Part shown: piece after piece, positions 14,888-23,511 of the stretch
Layout of the letters: the number at the start of each line of letters is the position of its first letter
Numbering within the stretch: the first letter of the stretch is position 1
NCBI RefSeq assembly: GCF_004765815.2
Contig: NZ_ML974127.1
Coordinates: forward strand, 443,310-507,309
Length of the DNA: 64,000 bases
Direction of reading: 5' to 3'
Source of the DNA: Halorussus salinus
GTDB lineage: Archaea; Halobacteriota; Halobacteria; Halobacteriales; Haladaptataceae
Notes under the pieces: model-generated
What the model saw: the letters and a program-made list of their open reading frames with translations, nothing else
Told to the model about the DNA's origin: nothing
Database searches by the model: none
Translations under genes and position numbers: made by a program

Positions 14888-17440
14888 TCAGTCCTGCTGT
14901 CCGGCCGGAGCGCCGGTCGGCGACGCGGTCTCCTCGGGCGTCGAGTGGACGTAGCGCGACCAGACCGACAGCAGACTCGGCAGGACGAAGATGCTCACGA
15001 CGAACGACAGCGACAGCGCGAGGACGACCAGCGCGCCGAAGCTCCGGAGTTGCGGCGAGGGAGCCAACAGGAGCGCGCTGAACGCGCCGGTCGAGGTCAG
15101 CGTGCTTCCGAAGAGCGCGCCGCCGGTCCCCGTCACCGCCTCGCGGAGCGCGCGGTAGGCGTCCTTCCCGCGGGACAGTTCGTGGGCGAACCGGTCGCTG
15201 ACGTGGATGTTGTAGTCGATGCCCAGTCCGATGACCAAGCTCATCAACAGCGACGTGAACAGCGTCAGCGGGATGTCGAGCAGGTACATTCCGCCGACGA
15301 CGAACGCGGTGACGAGCGCGATGGGGACGACCGTCACCGCGCCGAGCGTGGCGCTCCCCTCCGCGATGCGGTAGACGACCATCAGCATGGCGAACACCGC
15401 CAGTAGCGCGACGACCAGCGTCGTCAGGATGCTGTCGGCGGTCTGGGCCGACTCGGCCTCGTTGATGGTCGCGAGGCCGACCGCGGTCGCGGTCAGCGCG
15501 TCGCCGTCGCCGCCGTCGCCGCCGACTGCGGCCGCGATGGCGTGCATCTCGTCGGCTTGGGTCTCCAACTTCGCGTCGGGTTGGATGGGGACTATCATCC
15601 GGAGCGACCGGAACTCGCCGTCGGTTCGCTCGATAACCCGACTCGCCTGCTGGGGCGCGGCGTCGTAGAGCGCGGCGTACACCGCGTCGAGGTTCCGGTC
15701 GGGCACGCCGTCACCGTCGGTGTCGGCCTCGCGGAACGTCTCGGCAAACGCGTCGTTTTGGGCGGCGACCGACTCCATGACTGTCACCGGCGAGACGAAC
15801 GGCACCGACCCCGACCGCTCGAAGACGGCTCCGCTCTCGGCGGCGCGTTCGCGCCCCGACCGGAGGCGTTCGAGCGTCCGCGGGTCGGTCACGTCGCCCT
15901 CCACGAGAACTTGGGAGGTGCGTCGGTCGCTCTCGTCAGGCGACCGATAGCGTTCGTTCACGAACGCGCTGTTGCGGTCGTAGTCGGTGGTCTCCCACGC
16001 GAGCGGACCGGGCAAGTCCTGTTTCCACTCGGCGATCTCGTCGTCGCCCTCTTGGAACGCCTTGCGGTCGAGTTCGGTCCACGCGAGACCGCTGGCCGCG
16101 CCCGCCACGAGCGCGAGGACGATGACGACCGGCGCGGCCTTGCGCGCGAGGTCGGCACCGCTGGCCAGCAGGGGTTCGAGGAGTCGCGTCTTCCCGAGCG
16201 ACTGCTTGCGCCGGTCGAACCCGAACCGTTCGAGGAGGCCGTCGGCGCTCACCTTGAGCGCGGGCACGACCGTCACGAAGATGACGAACGCCGAGACGAC
16301 GCCGAGCGTGATGCCGACCGCGAGGTCCTTGATGAGGTCGAACTCGTTGGTGACGTTCGAGAGGAACCCGACCCCGGTCGTCACCGTGACGAGGCCGACC
16401 GCGACCGCCACCGACGACAGCGCGCGGGTCATCGGTTCGCGGATGCCCTCGCCCTCGCCGCGCTCCTCGCGGTAGCGCATGAAGACGTGGAGACCGTAGT
16501 CCACGCTCAGGCCGATGATGAGGACCGGGCCGATGACGAGCGTGATTCCGGCCGGAATCTGGAGCCAGCCGAGGATGCCGAACATCCAGACGACCGAGAG
16601 GACGACGCCGACGAAGCCGACGATAACGTCCACGAGGTCCCGATAGGAGAACGCGAGGACGGCCAAGATGGCCGCCAGCGCGGCGGGCAGTATCAGCTCG
16701 AAGGTGTCCTGCTGGAACTGCTCGTTCGAGACGGTCCGAGCGTGGGGACCGATGGTGAAGTGGGTCCCGTCGTCGGTGGCCTGCTCGTAGAGCGCCCGCG
16801 TCGCGGGCGTGCCGTCGAATCGGCGACTGCTCGCGCCGTCACCGTCCTCGCCCGCGGACTGGGGCTGGAACTGGAACACCATCCGGCGACTGGTCGCGCT
16901 CGCGGTGCCGGGTTCGTACTCCTTGGGCAGAAGGTCGAGGAGGGCCGACCCCTCCGAGAGCGTCCGGGTCACGGTCGCCTCGACCTCGCTCTCGCTGGCC
17001 GATTCGAGCGCCGAAATCTGGTCGTTCAACGACGCCTCGCGGCTCCCGGCCAACTGCGTGCCGACGAGGGTCGAGACGCCGACGACGCCTCCTCGGTCGG
17101 GGAGCGCGGCGGCGACCGACTCGTTCTCTCGGACCGCCCGCTGGTAGCGAAGCGAGTCGAGCAGCGACTGCTTCGAGAGGACGTTCCCGTCCGGGTCCCT
17201 GACGTAGACCGCCGCTGGCCGCCCGCCGCTGTCGTTCTGCTCGGCGTAGTGGCTCTGGATGTAGCTCTGCTTCTGTGCGACGGTGGTGTCGCCCACGGCG
17301 TCGCCGCCGCCCGCCGTACTCCCCATCTGGAGTTGGGTCACGCCCGACCCGACTCCGGCGGTCAGTAGGAGCATGACGAGGACGACGATTCGGTTGTGGT
17401 CGGTGACGAACCGGGCCGACTTCTCGAAGAGGTCCTTCAT
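14888..17440 (-). CDS. RND/MMPL-family membrane transporter
   Basis: An 850-residue transporter with the two-fold RND architecture. Each half has one helix, a large extracytoplasmic domain, and a bundle of five helices. The N-terminal half has LVIGPVLIIGLSVDYGLHVFMRYREE, cut here as GLSVDYGLHVFMRY, and the second half GLGIDYNIHVSDRFAHE; both are the SVDY/GIDY motifs of MMPL/HpnN-type proteins, whose Asp takes part in proton coupling. The loop domains are about 200 residues each. Substrates may be lipids or hydrophobic compounds. Start is the ATG at 17440, which overlaps the stop of a 47-residue upstream open frame as ATGA. The Arg-rich in-frame extension further upstream is not credible. Confidence 0.88.
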   Translation of the reverse strand: MKDLFEKSARFVTDHNRIVVLVMLLLTAGVGSGVTQLQMGSTAGGGDAVGDTTVAQKQSYIQSHYAEQNDSGGRPAAVYVRDPDGNVLSKQSLLDSLRYQRAVRENESVAAALPDRGGVVGVSTLVGTQLAGSREASLNDQISALESASESEVEATVTRTLSEGSALLDLLPKEYEPGTASATSRRMVFQFQPQSAGEDGDGASSRRFDGTPATRALYEQATDDGTHFTIGPHARTVSNEQFQQDTFELILPAALAAILAVLAFSYRDLVDVIVGFVGVVLSVVWMFGILGWLQIPAGITLVIGPVLIIGLSVDYGLHVFMRYREERGEGEGIREPMTRALSSVAVAVGLVTVTTGVGFLSNVTNEFDLIKDLAVGITLGVVSAFVIFVTVVPALKVSADGLLERFGFDRRKQSLGKTRLLEPLLASGADLARKAAPVVIVLALVAGAASGLAWTELDRKAFQEGDDEIAEWKQDLPGPLAWETTDYDRNSAFVNERYRSPDESDRRTSQVLVEGDVTDPRTLERLRSGRERAAESGAVFERSGSVPFVSPVTVMESVAAQNDAFAETFREADTDGDGVPDRNLDAVYAALYDAAPQQASRVIERTDGEFRSLRMIVPIQPDAKLETQADEMHAIAAAVGGDGGDGDALTATAVGLATINEAESAQTADSILTTLVVALLAVFAMLMVVYRIAEGSATLGAVTVVPIALVTAFVVGGMYLLDIPLTLFTSLLMSLVIGLGIDYNIHVSDRFAHELSRGKDAYRALREAVTGTGGALFGSTLTSTGAFSALLLAPSPQLRSFGALVVLALSLSFVVSIFVLPSLLSVWSRYVHSTPEETASPTGAPAGQQD

Positions 17441-17580
17441 CGTCCTCCTCGCTCGCTCCCGTCGGTCGCGGGTCGATACTCGTCGGTCGCAGGTCGATGT
17501 TCGCCGGTCGCGGGTCGATGCGCGTTCCGCCCGCCGTCTCCGCGGGGCGGGTCGGTCTCGCGTCGTTCGCAGTGTCTCAT
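17437..17580 (-). CDS. 47-residue leader open frame with heptad repeats, coupled to the RND gene
   Basis: An open frame from ATG 17580 to TGA 17437-17439, whose stop overlaps the RND start as ATGA. It encodes MRHCERRETD followed later by three near-identical 7-residue units HRPATGE, HRPATDE, YRPATDG. The underlying DNA repeats have a 21-bp period, which keeps the frame. A TATA-like box (minus-strand TTTTTATACG at 17611-17620) lies about 35 nt before the ATG, which fits a transcript starting about 10 nt before it. Together these suggest real translation, either as a small protein or as a leader that controls RND translation. No homologue is known to me. Confidence 0.5.
   Translation of the reverse strand: MRHCERRETDPPRGDGGRNAHRPATGEHRPATDEYRPATDGSERGGR
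17461..17523. repeat. Three 21-bp tandem repeats
   Basis: Units at 17461-17481, 17482-17502 and 17503-17523 share GTCGGTCGCGGGTCGAT with a few changes. They encode the three heptads of the small open frame on the minus strand and lie just upstream of the RND start, so a regulatory role is equally possible. Confidence 0.9.
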
Positions 17581-17610
17581 CGGTACACCGAACACTGGAG
17601 CCCCACACAC

Positions 17611-17620
17611 CGTATAAAAA
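17611..17620 (-). promoter_or_regulatory. TATA-like box upstream of the RND transcript
   Basis: Minus-strand TTTTTATACG is the only AT-rich box in this GC-rich gap. At the usual 25-27 nt spacing it would start transcription near 17590, shortly before the ATG at 17580. Confidence 0.55.
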
Positions 17621-17664
17621 CACCCACAGTTGCCAGCGGCGCAACTGCGGCGAAGATTTATATA

Positions 17665-18882
17665 CTACGACGAGTCGAACTGCGTCAGATGCTCGACCTC
17701 GCTCGGGTCGGTCTCGTCGAAGGCGTCTCTGGCGATGACTCGCTTGTGAACCTCATCCGCGCCGTCGATGATGCGGAACTGCCGGACGTTCTCGTAGAAG
17801 TCCGCGAGCGGCAGGTCCTTGCCGATGCCGTTGCCGCCGCAGATCTGGACGGCGGTGTCGATGGCCTCCTGCGTGACGTTCGCGGTGAACGTCTTACTCA
17901 TCGCCACTTCGACGCGGGCCTCCTCGCCCGCGGCTATCTGCCGGGCGGCGTGTCGCACCATCGACCGCGCGGCGTGCAGGCGAGTCTCGGTCTCGGCGAT
18001 TTCGAATCGGAGCGCCTGCTTGTCCGCGAGTCGCCCGTCGAACGCTCGGCGCTCGGCGGCGTAGGCCTTCGCCACGTCGAGGGCACGCTCGGCCATCCCC
18101 GAGAAGCGCATGCAGTGGGTCAGGCGCGCGGGACCGAGGCGCTGTTGGGCGACGGCGAACCCGGCGTTCTCCTCGCCCAGCAGGTTCTCCTCGGGGACGC
18201 GAACGCCGTCGTAGCGAATCTCGGCGTGACTCGTCCCGGCGAGACCGCCGCCGAGGTGCGGGATGTCGCGCACGATTTCGACGCCGGGCGCGTCGGCGGG
18301 CACGAGGAGGATGGAACAGCCTCGATACGGGTGGGCCTCGTCGTCGGTCCGGGCCATCACCAGTAGCACGTCGGCCTCGCTCCCCTGCGTGGTCCACCAC
18401 TTGTGGCCGTCGATGACCCACTCGTCGCCGTCCTTCTCCGCGGTCGTCCGTATCATCTTGGGGTCCGAGCCAGCGCCCGGATTGGGTTCGGTCATCGAGA
18501 ACCCCGACTTGGCGTCGCCCGCCGCGAGCGGGCGGAGCCACCGCTCTTTCTGCTCGTCGGTGCCCACCAGTTCGAGCGTGTGCATGTTGCCCTCGTCGGG
18601 CGCGCCGACGCGGAGGGCCGCCGGACCGAGGAGGCTCCGACCGGCCGCCTCGAAGACCGGAAGCATCTCCCGAAAGTCCAGCCCGAGTCCGCCGTACTCC
18701 TCGGAGAGCTGGGGCGCGTACACGTCCCGCTCGCGGGCCAGCTCCTGTAGTTCCCGGACGGTTTCGTCGGGCACCGGTCCCTCGCCGAGGTGGTCGCGTT
18801 CGACCGGGACGACCTCCTCGCGAACGAAGGTCTCGACCCGGTCGGCTACCTCCCGGCCCCGCTGGGGGTCGTCGTAGTTCAT
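17665..18882 (-). CDS. Acyl-CoA dehydrogenase, ACAD10/11-like
   Basis: A 405-residue FAD enzyme with the full acyl-CoA dehydrogenase fold: N-terminal helices, the FSMTEPNPGAGSDP flavin/substrate loop, HKWWTTQGSEADV, and C-terminal helices with QICGGNGIG. The end reads FRIIDGADEVHKRVIARDAF, the D-G-x-D-E-V-H signature of ACAD10/ACAD11-type enzymes rather than of ordinary fatty-acid dehydrogenases. In those pathways the dehydrogenase acts on 4-phosphoacyl-CoA made by an APH-like kinase, and a kinase of that type is encoded divergently next door. Start is the ATG at 18882, with GGAGG eight nt upstream; a TTG six codons earlier is weaker. Confidence 0.9.
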   Translation of the reverse strand: MNYDDPQRGREVADRVETFVREEVVPVERDHLGEGPVPDETVRELQELARERDVYAPQLSEEYGGLGLDFREMLPVFEAAGRSLLGPAALRVGAPDEGNMHTLELVGTDEQKERWLRPLAAGDAKSGFSMTEPNPGAGSDPKMIRTTAEKDGDEWVIDGHKWWTTQGSEADVLLVMARTDDEAHPYRGCSILLVPADAPGVEIVRDIPHLGGGLAGTSHAEIRYDGVRVPEENLLGEENAGFAVAQQRLGPARLTHCMRFSGMAERALDVAKAYAAERRAFDGRLADKQALRFEIAETETRLHAARSMVRHAARQIAAGEEARVEVAMSKTFTANVTQEAIDTAVQICGGNGIGKDLPLADFYENVRQFRIIDGADEVHKRVIARDAFDETDPSEVEHLTQFDSS

Positions 18883-19071
18883 ATCCAAACCTCCGTGCAA
18901 CGATGTAAAAGTATTTCCCCGATTTTGTTTCGCTCGTAAGTTCTATACGGCAGCTATCCGTACAATCGACGCAGAAGGCGAACGATGCGGCGAACGTGAC
19001 GGTCTCGCGGCGGTCGAACCACGGTCGCGCGCCGGACCGCCGGTGGCGGACGAATGTGCGAGGACGAACAC

Positions 19072-20139
19072 ATGACAGACGACCGAGACTACTTCGAACG
19101 ACTGGTGGACCGGAACGCGCTCGAAACGTACCTCGCGGACCGACTCGGCGCGGTCGAGGAGTACGCCGTCCGACACCACGCGGCGGGCCACTCGAACGAG
19201 ACGCTGTTCGTGACGTGGGGAGACCGGGAACTGGTCGTCCGGCGGCCGCCGCCCGGCGAGACGGCCGACACCGCCCACGACGTACTCCGGGAGTACCGGG
19301 TGATGGACGCGCTTCAGGACACCGCGGTCCCGCTTCCGGGGACCGTGCTGGCCTGCGAGGACCGCGGCGTCCTCGGGAGCGACTTCTACGTGATGGAGCG
19401 GGTCGAAGGCGACGTACTCCGCGAGAGCGAACCCGACCGATTCGGAACCGCCGACGCCCGCCGCTGCGTCGGCGAACAGTTGGTCGATACGCTCGCGGCG
19501 ATTCACGCCGTCGATTACGAGGCGGTGGGACTCGGGGAGTTCGGCCGCCCGGCGGGGTACACCGAGCGGCAGGTCGAGCGGTGGACCAAGCAACTCGACT
19601 GGGCGTTCGGGCGGACCGCCGACGAGCGAGCGGTGCCGGAGCTACGGGAGGTCGGCGACTGGCTCGCCGACGAGTGCCCGAGCGACCACGAACGCGCGCT
19701 GGTCCACGGCGACTACAAACTCGACAACGTGTTGTTCGCGCCGGGGACGCCCCCGGAACTGGCCGCGGTGTTCGACTGGGAGATGGCGACGCTCGGCGAC
19801 CCGCTGGCTGACCTCGGGTGGATGCTGTCGTACTGGCGCGACCCCGACGACCCCGACCCCGCGACGCCCGACCTAACCGCGACGTTCATGGAGGCGGAGG
19901 GCTACCCCACCCGGCGGGAACTGGTCGCGCGCTACGAGCGCGCGACCGGCATCGAGTACGAGAACGACCGGTTCTACCGGGCGCTCGCGGTGTACAAACT
20001 CGCCGCGCTGGGCGAGATGTTCTACCGCCGGTACCTCGAAGGCAACAGCGACGACCCGCTGTACCCGAAGATGGAGCAACGAGTCCCGGACCTCGCCGAG
20101 CGCGCGAAGCGAATCATCGACGGCGACGAACCGCTCTGA
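19072..20139 (+). CDS. APH-like phosphotransferase, probable acyl-CoA kinase
   Basis: A 355-residue protein-kinase-like phosphotransferase. It has the ATP-lid and Lys region (VRRPPPGE), the catalytic loop VHGDYKLDNVLF (Brenner-type HGDxxxxN) and the metal-binding DWEMATLGDPLADLGW. This PPPG-containing subgroup is the one fused to acyl-CoA dehydrogenases in ACAD10/11 and found as separate LvaA-type kinases that phosphorylate the 4-hydroxyl of acyl-CoAs. Its divergent partner at 17665 is such a dehydrogenase. Aminoglycoside resistance is therefore unlikely. I chose ATG 19072 (MTDDRDYFERL) over an in-frame start six codons upstream. Confidence 0.88.
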   Translation: MTDDRDYFERLVDRNALETYLADRLGAVEEYAVRHHAAGHSNETLFVTWGDRELVVRRPPPGETADTAHDVLREYRVMDALQDTAVPLPGTVLACEDRGVLGSDFYVMERVEGDVLRESEPDRFGTADARRCVGEQLVDTLAAIHAVDYEAVGLGEFGRPAGYTERQVERWTKQLDWAFGRTADERAVPELREVGDWLADECPSDHERALVHGDYKLDNVLFAPGTPPELAAVFDWEMATLGDPLADLGWMLSYWRDPDDPDPATPDLTATFMEAEGYPTRRELVARYERATGIEYENDRFYRALAVYKLAALGEMFYRRYLEGNSDDPLYPKMEQRVPDLAERAKRIIDGDEPL

Positions 20140-20184
20140 GACGCCTCCGTTCGTCGTCTTCCTCTGTCGGGAGTCCGAGGAGAG

Positions 20185-20946
20185 CTACCCGCTCTCGTAC
20201 CCGCCGTCCACGACCAGTCCGTGGCCGGTCACGTACGACGCGTGGTCCGACAGGAGGAACGCCACGCAGTCGGCGACCTCCTCGGGGTCGCCCAGTCGCT
20301 TGAGGGGGTACTGGTCGGCCATCTCCTCGCGGGCGCGCTCGGGGTCGTCCCGGCCGCCGAAGTACGTCTCGGTCATCGGCGTATCCACGAAGCCCGGACA
20401 GACCGCGTTCACCCGGACGCCGTGGGGTCCGGCCTCCTGTGCGGCCGCGCGCGTGAAGTTCAGTACGGCACCCTTCGTCAGCGAGTAGACCGACTGACCG
20501 GGGAGTCCGAGTTTGCCCGCGACCGAGGACATGTTCACTATCGAGCCGTGACCCTGCTCTTTCAGGAGCGGCAGGGCGGCGTGACAGCAGTTCCAGACGC
20601 CGTTGACGTTCACGTCCATCACGAAGTCCCGGACGCTCTCGTCTACCTCCTCGATGGACTGGCCGGGGTGGCCCACGCCAGCGTTGTTGAACAGTCCGTC
20701 CAGCCCGTACTCCTCGTGGGCGGCGTCGACGACGCTGGTCACCTGTGCCGGTTCGGTCACGTCGAGTTCGTGGGCCTCCGCCTCGCCTCCGCCCTCGCGG
20801 ATTGCTTCGGCGACCTCCTCCGCGCCCGGCTCGTTCACGTCCGTGACGAGTACTCGCGCCCCGTACTCGGCACACCGTTTCGCGGTCGATTCGCCGATTC
20901 CCGACGCGGCACCCGTGACGAGGAGCGTCTTGTCATCGAGTCGCAT
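20185..20946 (-). CDS. Short-chain dehydrogenase/reductase
   Basis: A 253-residue classical SDR with NAD(P) Rossmann fold: TGAASGIG near residue 11, LDVTEPA, NNAGVGHPG, catalytic Ser in VNMSSVAG, and the YSLTK catalytic Tyr-Lys pair, then VCPGFVDTPM. An Asp at the end of beta-2 (LVTDVNE) suggests NAD(H) preference. It probably oxidises a hydroxyacyl or alcohol group in the pathway formed with the neighbouring dehydrogenase, kinase and ligase. Start is ATG 20946; a GTG-like start five codons upstream is less likely. An ATAAATTT box at about 20970 is a good promoter. Confidence 0.9.
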   Translation of the reverse strand: MRLDDKTLLVTGAASGIGESTAKRCAEYGARVLVTDVNEPGAEEVAEAIREGGGEAEAHELDVTEPAQVTSVVDAAHEEYGLDGLFNNAGVGHPGQSIEEVDESVRDFVMDVNVNGVWNCCHAALPLLKEQGHGSIVNMSSVAGKLGLPGQSVYSLTKGAVLNFTRAAAQEAGPHGVRVNAVCPGFVDTPMTETYFGGRDDPERAREEMADQYPLKRLGDPEEVADCVAFLLSDHASYVTGHGLVVDGGYESG

Positions 20947-21070
20947 ATCTTGCCTACGCACCTCTGCGGTATAAATTTGGAACCCGTCGGCGTCGGCGCT
21001 CGGTCGGGCGTCGAGGAGCGAGCTACTCCGAGCGTCGTAAACCGCCCACTCCGAGTCGTCGTGAGTCGGC

Positions 21071-21598
21071 CTACTCCGGGCCGTCGCCGTTCAATCCCTC
21101 GAAAATCTCGGGGTCGGTGCCGAACTTCAACACGTTGTGGACGACCGAGTTGCGGATGTTCGCTATCACGTCGCCGTGTTCCTTGTAACACTCGTGAATC
21201 CAGCGCGACTCGGCCTCTCGGGTGGGAAACATCATCACCGTCTTCCACTGGTACTCGCCGTCCGAGAGGAAATAAAAGAGGGTGTGGGGGTCGTCGCGGA
21301 TGTACTCCATCGCCTCGCGCCACCCCTCCGCGAAGTTCTCGGCGTCGAACTTGAACTCGAACAGCCCGAAGATATAGTACTCCTCGTTGGGGATGATGGC
21401 CTCCCGGAAGACGCCCTCCTCGCGCATCTCGCGGACGGACTCGCTCACGGTGACGTGAGAGACCTCGATGTCGTACTCGTCGGCGAGAATGGTCGTGAGG
21501 TCCCGCGACGAGAGTTGCGGGTCGCGGGTCAGTTCCCGCAGAATCGCGATGTCGCGGTCCTTGAACTCCCACGTCGGCGAGTCCGTTCGGTCGGTCAT
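21071..21598 (-). CDS. Winged-helix transcriptional regulator, Lrp/AsnC-like DNA-binding domain
   Basis: A 175-residue regulator. Residues 12-65 form an AsnC-type helix-turn-helix (DRDIAILRELTRDPQLSSRD, HVTVSESVREMREEGVFRE). The C-terminal half is an alpha/beta domain with YYIFGLFEFKF and a regular strand pattern that differs from the classical RAM domain; it may bind an acyl-CoA or related ligand. It lies between the SDR and acyl-CoA ligase genes on the same strand and is probably the local regulator of this locus. Confidence 0.8.
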   Translation of the reverse strand: MTDRTDSPTWEFKDRDIAILRELTRDPQLSSRDLTTILADEYDIEVSHVTVSESVREMREEGVFREAIIPNEEYYIFGLFEFKFDAENFAEGWREAMEYIRDDPHTLFYFLSDGEYQWKTVMMFPTREAESRWIHECYKEHGDVIANIRNSVVHNVLKFGTDPEIFEGLNGDGPE

Positions 21599-21692
21599 GG
21601 TGGTGGCTTTCAGCGACCGGGTTATGAGGATTCCCCTTCGGCGAGGAGCGAATCGGGTCGGTCGCCCTCACTCGCGTCGGCGGCCGGGCCGG

Positions 21693-23300
21693 TCACTCGG
21701 CCGCCTCCGTCGTCTCGCGCTCCCGGAGTTCGAACTTCTGGACCTTGCCCGTGGTCGTCCGCGGTAGCTCCTCGACGAACGCGACCTCGCGGGGGTGTTT
21801 GTACTCCGCGAGGTTGTCCAGACAGAACTGCCGTAGCTCGTCGGGGGTCACGTCGGCGTCCGGCACCGGCACGACGAACGCCTTCACGGTCTCGCCCCGG
21901 CGGTCGTCCGGAATCCCGACCACGGCCACGTCCGCTACGGCCTCGTGTTCGAAGAGGAGTTCCTCGACCTCGCGGGGATAGACGTTGTACCCGGCCGTGT
22001 TTATCATGTGTTTCTTGCGGTCCACGACGTAGAAGAAGCCCTCGTCGTCCCAGTAGCCGATGTCGCCGGTGTGGAACCACCGCGTCCCCTCGCGCTCGGT
22101 GAACGCCTCCTCGTTGGCCGCGGACAGTCCGGCGTACCCCTTCATCACGTTCGGCCCGGCGACGACCAACTCGCCCGTTATCTCGTCCAAGTCGGTTTCC
22201 TCCTCGTCCACCGGTCCCTCCTCGACCGGCGGGCGCTCCTCGAACTCCCCGTCCACGATTTTCGCCTCGACGCCGGGGAGCGTCTTCCCGATACTGCCGA
22301 CCCGGCGACCCTGTTCGGGGTTGTTGAAGTGGGTCACGGGACTGGTCTCGGTCAGCCCGTACCCCTCGTACACCGTCACCTCGTATAGCTCCTCGAACCG
22401 CCGGAGGACTTCGACGGGGATGCCCGACCCGCCCACGCCCGCGAGGCGGAGCGACGAGAGGTCGAACTCCTCGGCGTTCGGTTGGTTGATAACGTCGTTG
22501 TACATCGCCGGAACGCCGTGCATCAGCGTGAGCTGTTCGTCTTCTACGAGCGAGACGGCCTCTTGGGCGTCCCACTCCGGGAGCGGGTAGTACGCCCCGC
22601 CGTTGAACAGCGTCGAGTTCATCACCACCGTCATACCGTAGATGTGGAACAGCGGGAGGACGCCCAGTTGCTTGTCTTCGGTTCGGATGCCGTCGGGCAC
22701 GAGGTCCGCCGCCATTTCGGCGTTCGACGCGAGGTTTCGGTGGGTCAACTGCACGCCCTTCGGTCGCCCCGTCGTCCCGCTGGTGTAGGGTTGGACCGCC
22801 ACGTCGTCGTCCGCGCGGTCCACGACCGCGGAATCGTCGGCGCGGTCAACGAGGGGGAACTCGGGGTCGTCGGCGAGGAACGCCTCGAAGTCGGTTCCGG
22901 CGTCGGTCTCGTCGCCGACGGTGACGACGCGTTCGAGGTCGGTGTCCTCGCGGACCTCTTCGACGAACGGCACGAGGTCCGAGAGCGTCACGACGACGCG
23001 CGCGCCGCTGTCGGACAGCAGGTGGCTTATCTCCCGCGATTTGTACTGGGGGTTCATCGGAACCACGACGCCGCCCGCCCGGAGCGTCCCGTGGAACGCG
23101 GTCACGAACTGGGGCACGTTCGGCAGGTAGACCGCCACGCGGTCGCCCTCGCCGATACCCCGGTCGGCCAGTCCCGCCGCGAACTGACCGGTTCGCGCCC
23201 AGAACTCGCCGTACGTTACGTCCCGTCCCCGGAAGGAGAGCGCAACCGCGTCCGGTTGCTCCGCCGCGACCGAGCCAATATTCGTGGCAAGGTTTGCCAT
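21693..23300 (-). CDS. Acyl-CoA synthetase (AMP-forming)
   Basis: A 535-residue adenylate-forming ligase that activates a carboxylic acid with ATP and CoA. It contains the P-loop-like YTSGTTGRPKGVQLTHRN, the GYGLTETSPVTHFN motif, FHTGDIGYWDDEGF, the hinge VVDRKKHMI and a C-terminal catalytic Lys in TTGKVQKF. An acidic insertion (EERPPVEEGPVDEEET) between the large-domain strands is a halophilic feature. Substrate could be a medium- or long-chain fatty acid or a 4-hydroxy acid that the neighbouring kinase and dehydrogenase process. Start is the ATG at 23300; the gap upstream is an AT-rich divergent promoter region shared with the MinD-like gene. Confidence 0.92.
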   Translation of the reverse strand: MANLATNIGSVAAEQPDAVALSFRGRDVTYGEFWARTGQFAAGLADRGIGEGDRVAVYLPNVPQFVTAFHGTLRAGGVVVPMNPQYKSREISHLLSDSGARVVVTLSDLVPFVEEVREDTDLERVVTVGDETDAGTDFEAFLADDPEFPLVDRADDSAVVDRADDDVAVQPYTSGTTGRPKGVQLTHRNLASNAEMAADLVPDGIRTEDKQLGVLPLFHIYGMTVVMNSTLFNGGAYYPLPEWDAQEAVSLVEDEQLTLMHGVPAMYNDVINQPNAEEFDLSSLRLAGVGGSGIPVEVLRRFEELYEVTVYEGYGLTETSPVTHFNNPEQGRRVGSIGKTLPGVEAKIVDGEFEERPPVEEGPVDEEETDLDEITGELVVAGPNVMKGYAGLSAANEEAFTEREGTRWFHTGDIGYWDDEGFFYVVDRKKHMINTAGYNVYPREVEELLFEHEAVADVAVVGIPDDRRGETVKAFVVPVPDADVTPDELRQFCLDNLAEYKHPREVAFVEELPRTTTGKVQKFELRERETTEAAE

Positions 23301-23511
23301 GTACTTGGGTATCGTATTTCATCCTCTAAAGAGTTACCCTCGACAAAACCAATGTTTCCATTAGTCGCGGTATTATCTAACAGTCGTTGGCATATCTACC
23401 GGAATCCTTACGGTGGAAGGGGAACCGCGCTACCCGCCGACGGACGCGCCGCGGAACGCCGTTTGTTTCGCACGTACAGCTTTTTCACACATCGGGCACA
23501 ACCCCGATTCG

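Noticed and set aside
15542-17368. Plus-strand open frame of about 600 codons opposite the RND gene
   Set aside because: Antisense shadow of a GC-rich gene; composition is Arg/Glu/His-rich without hydrophobic or domain patterns.
19072-20139. Aminoglycoside phosphotransferase (resistance gene)
   Set aside because: The APH-like fold is present, but the subgroup motifs and the adjacent ACAD10/11-type dehydrogenase point to an acyl-CoA kinase.
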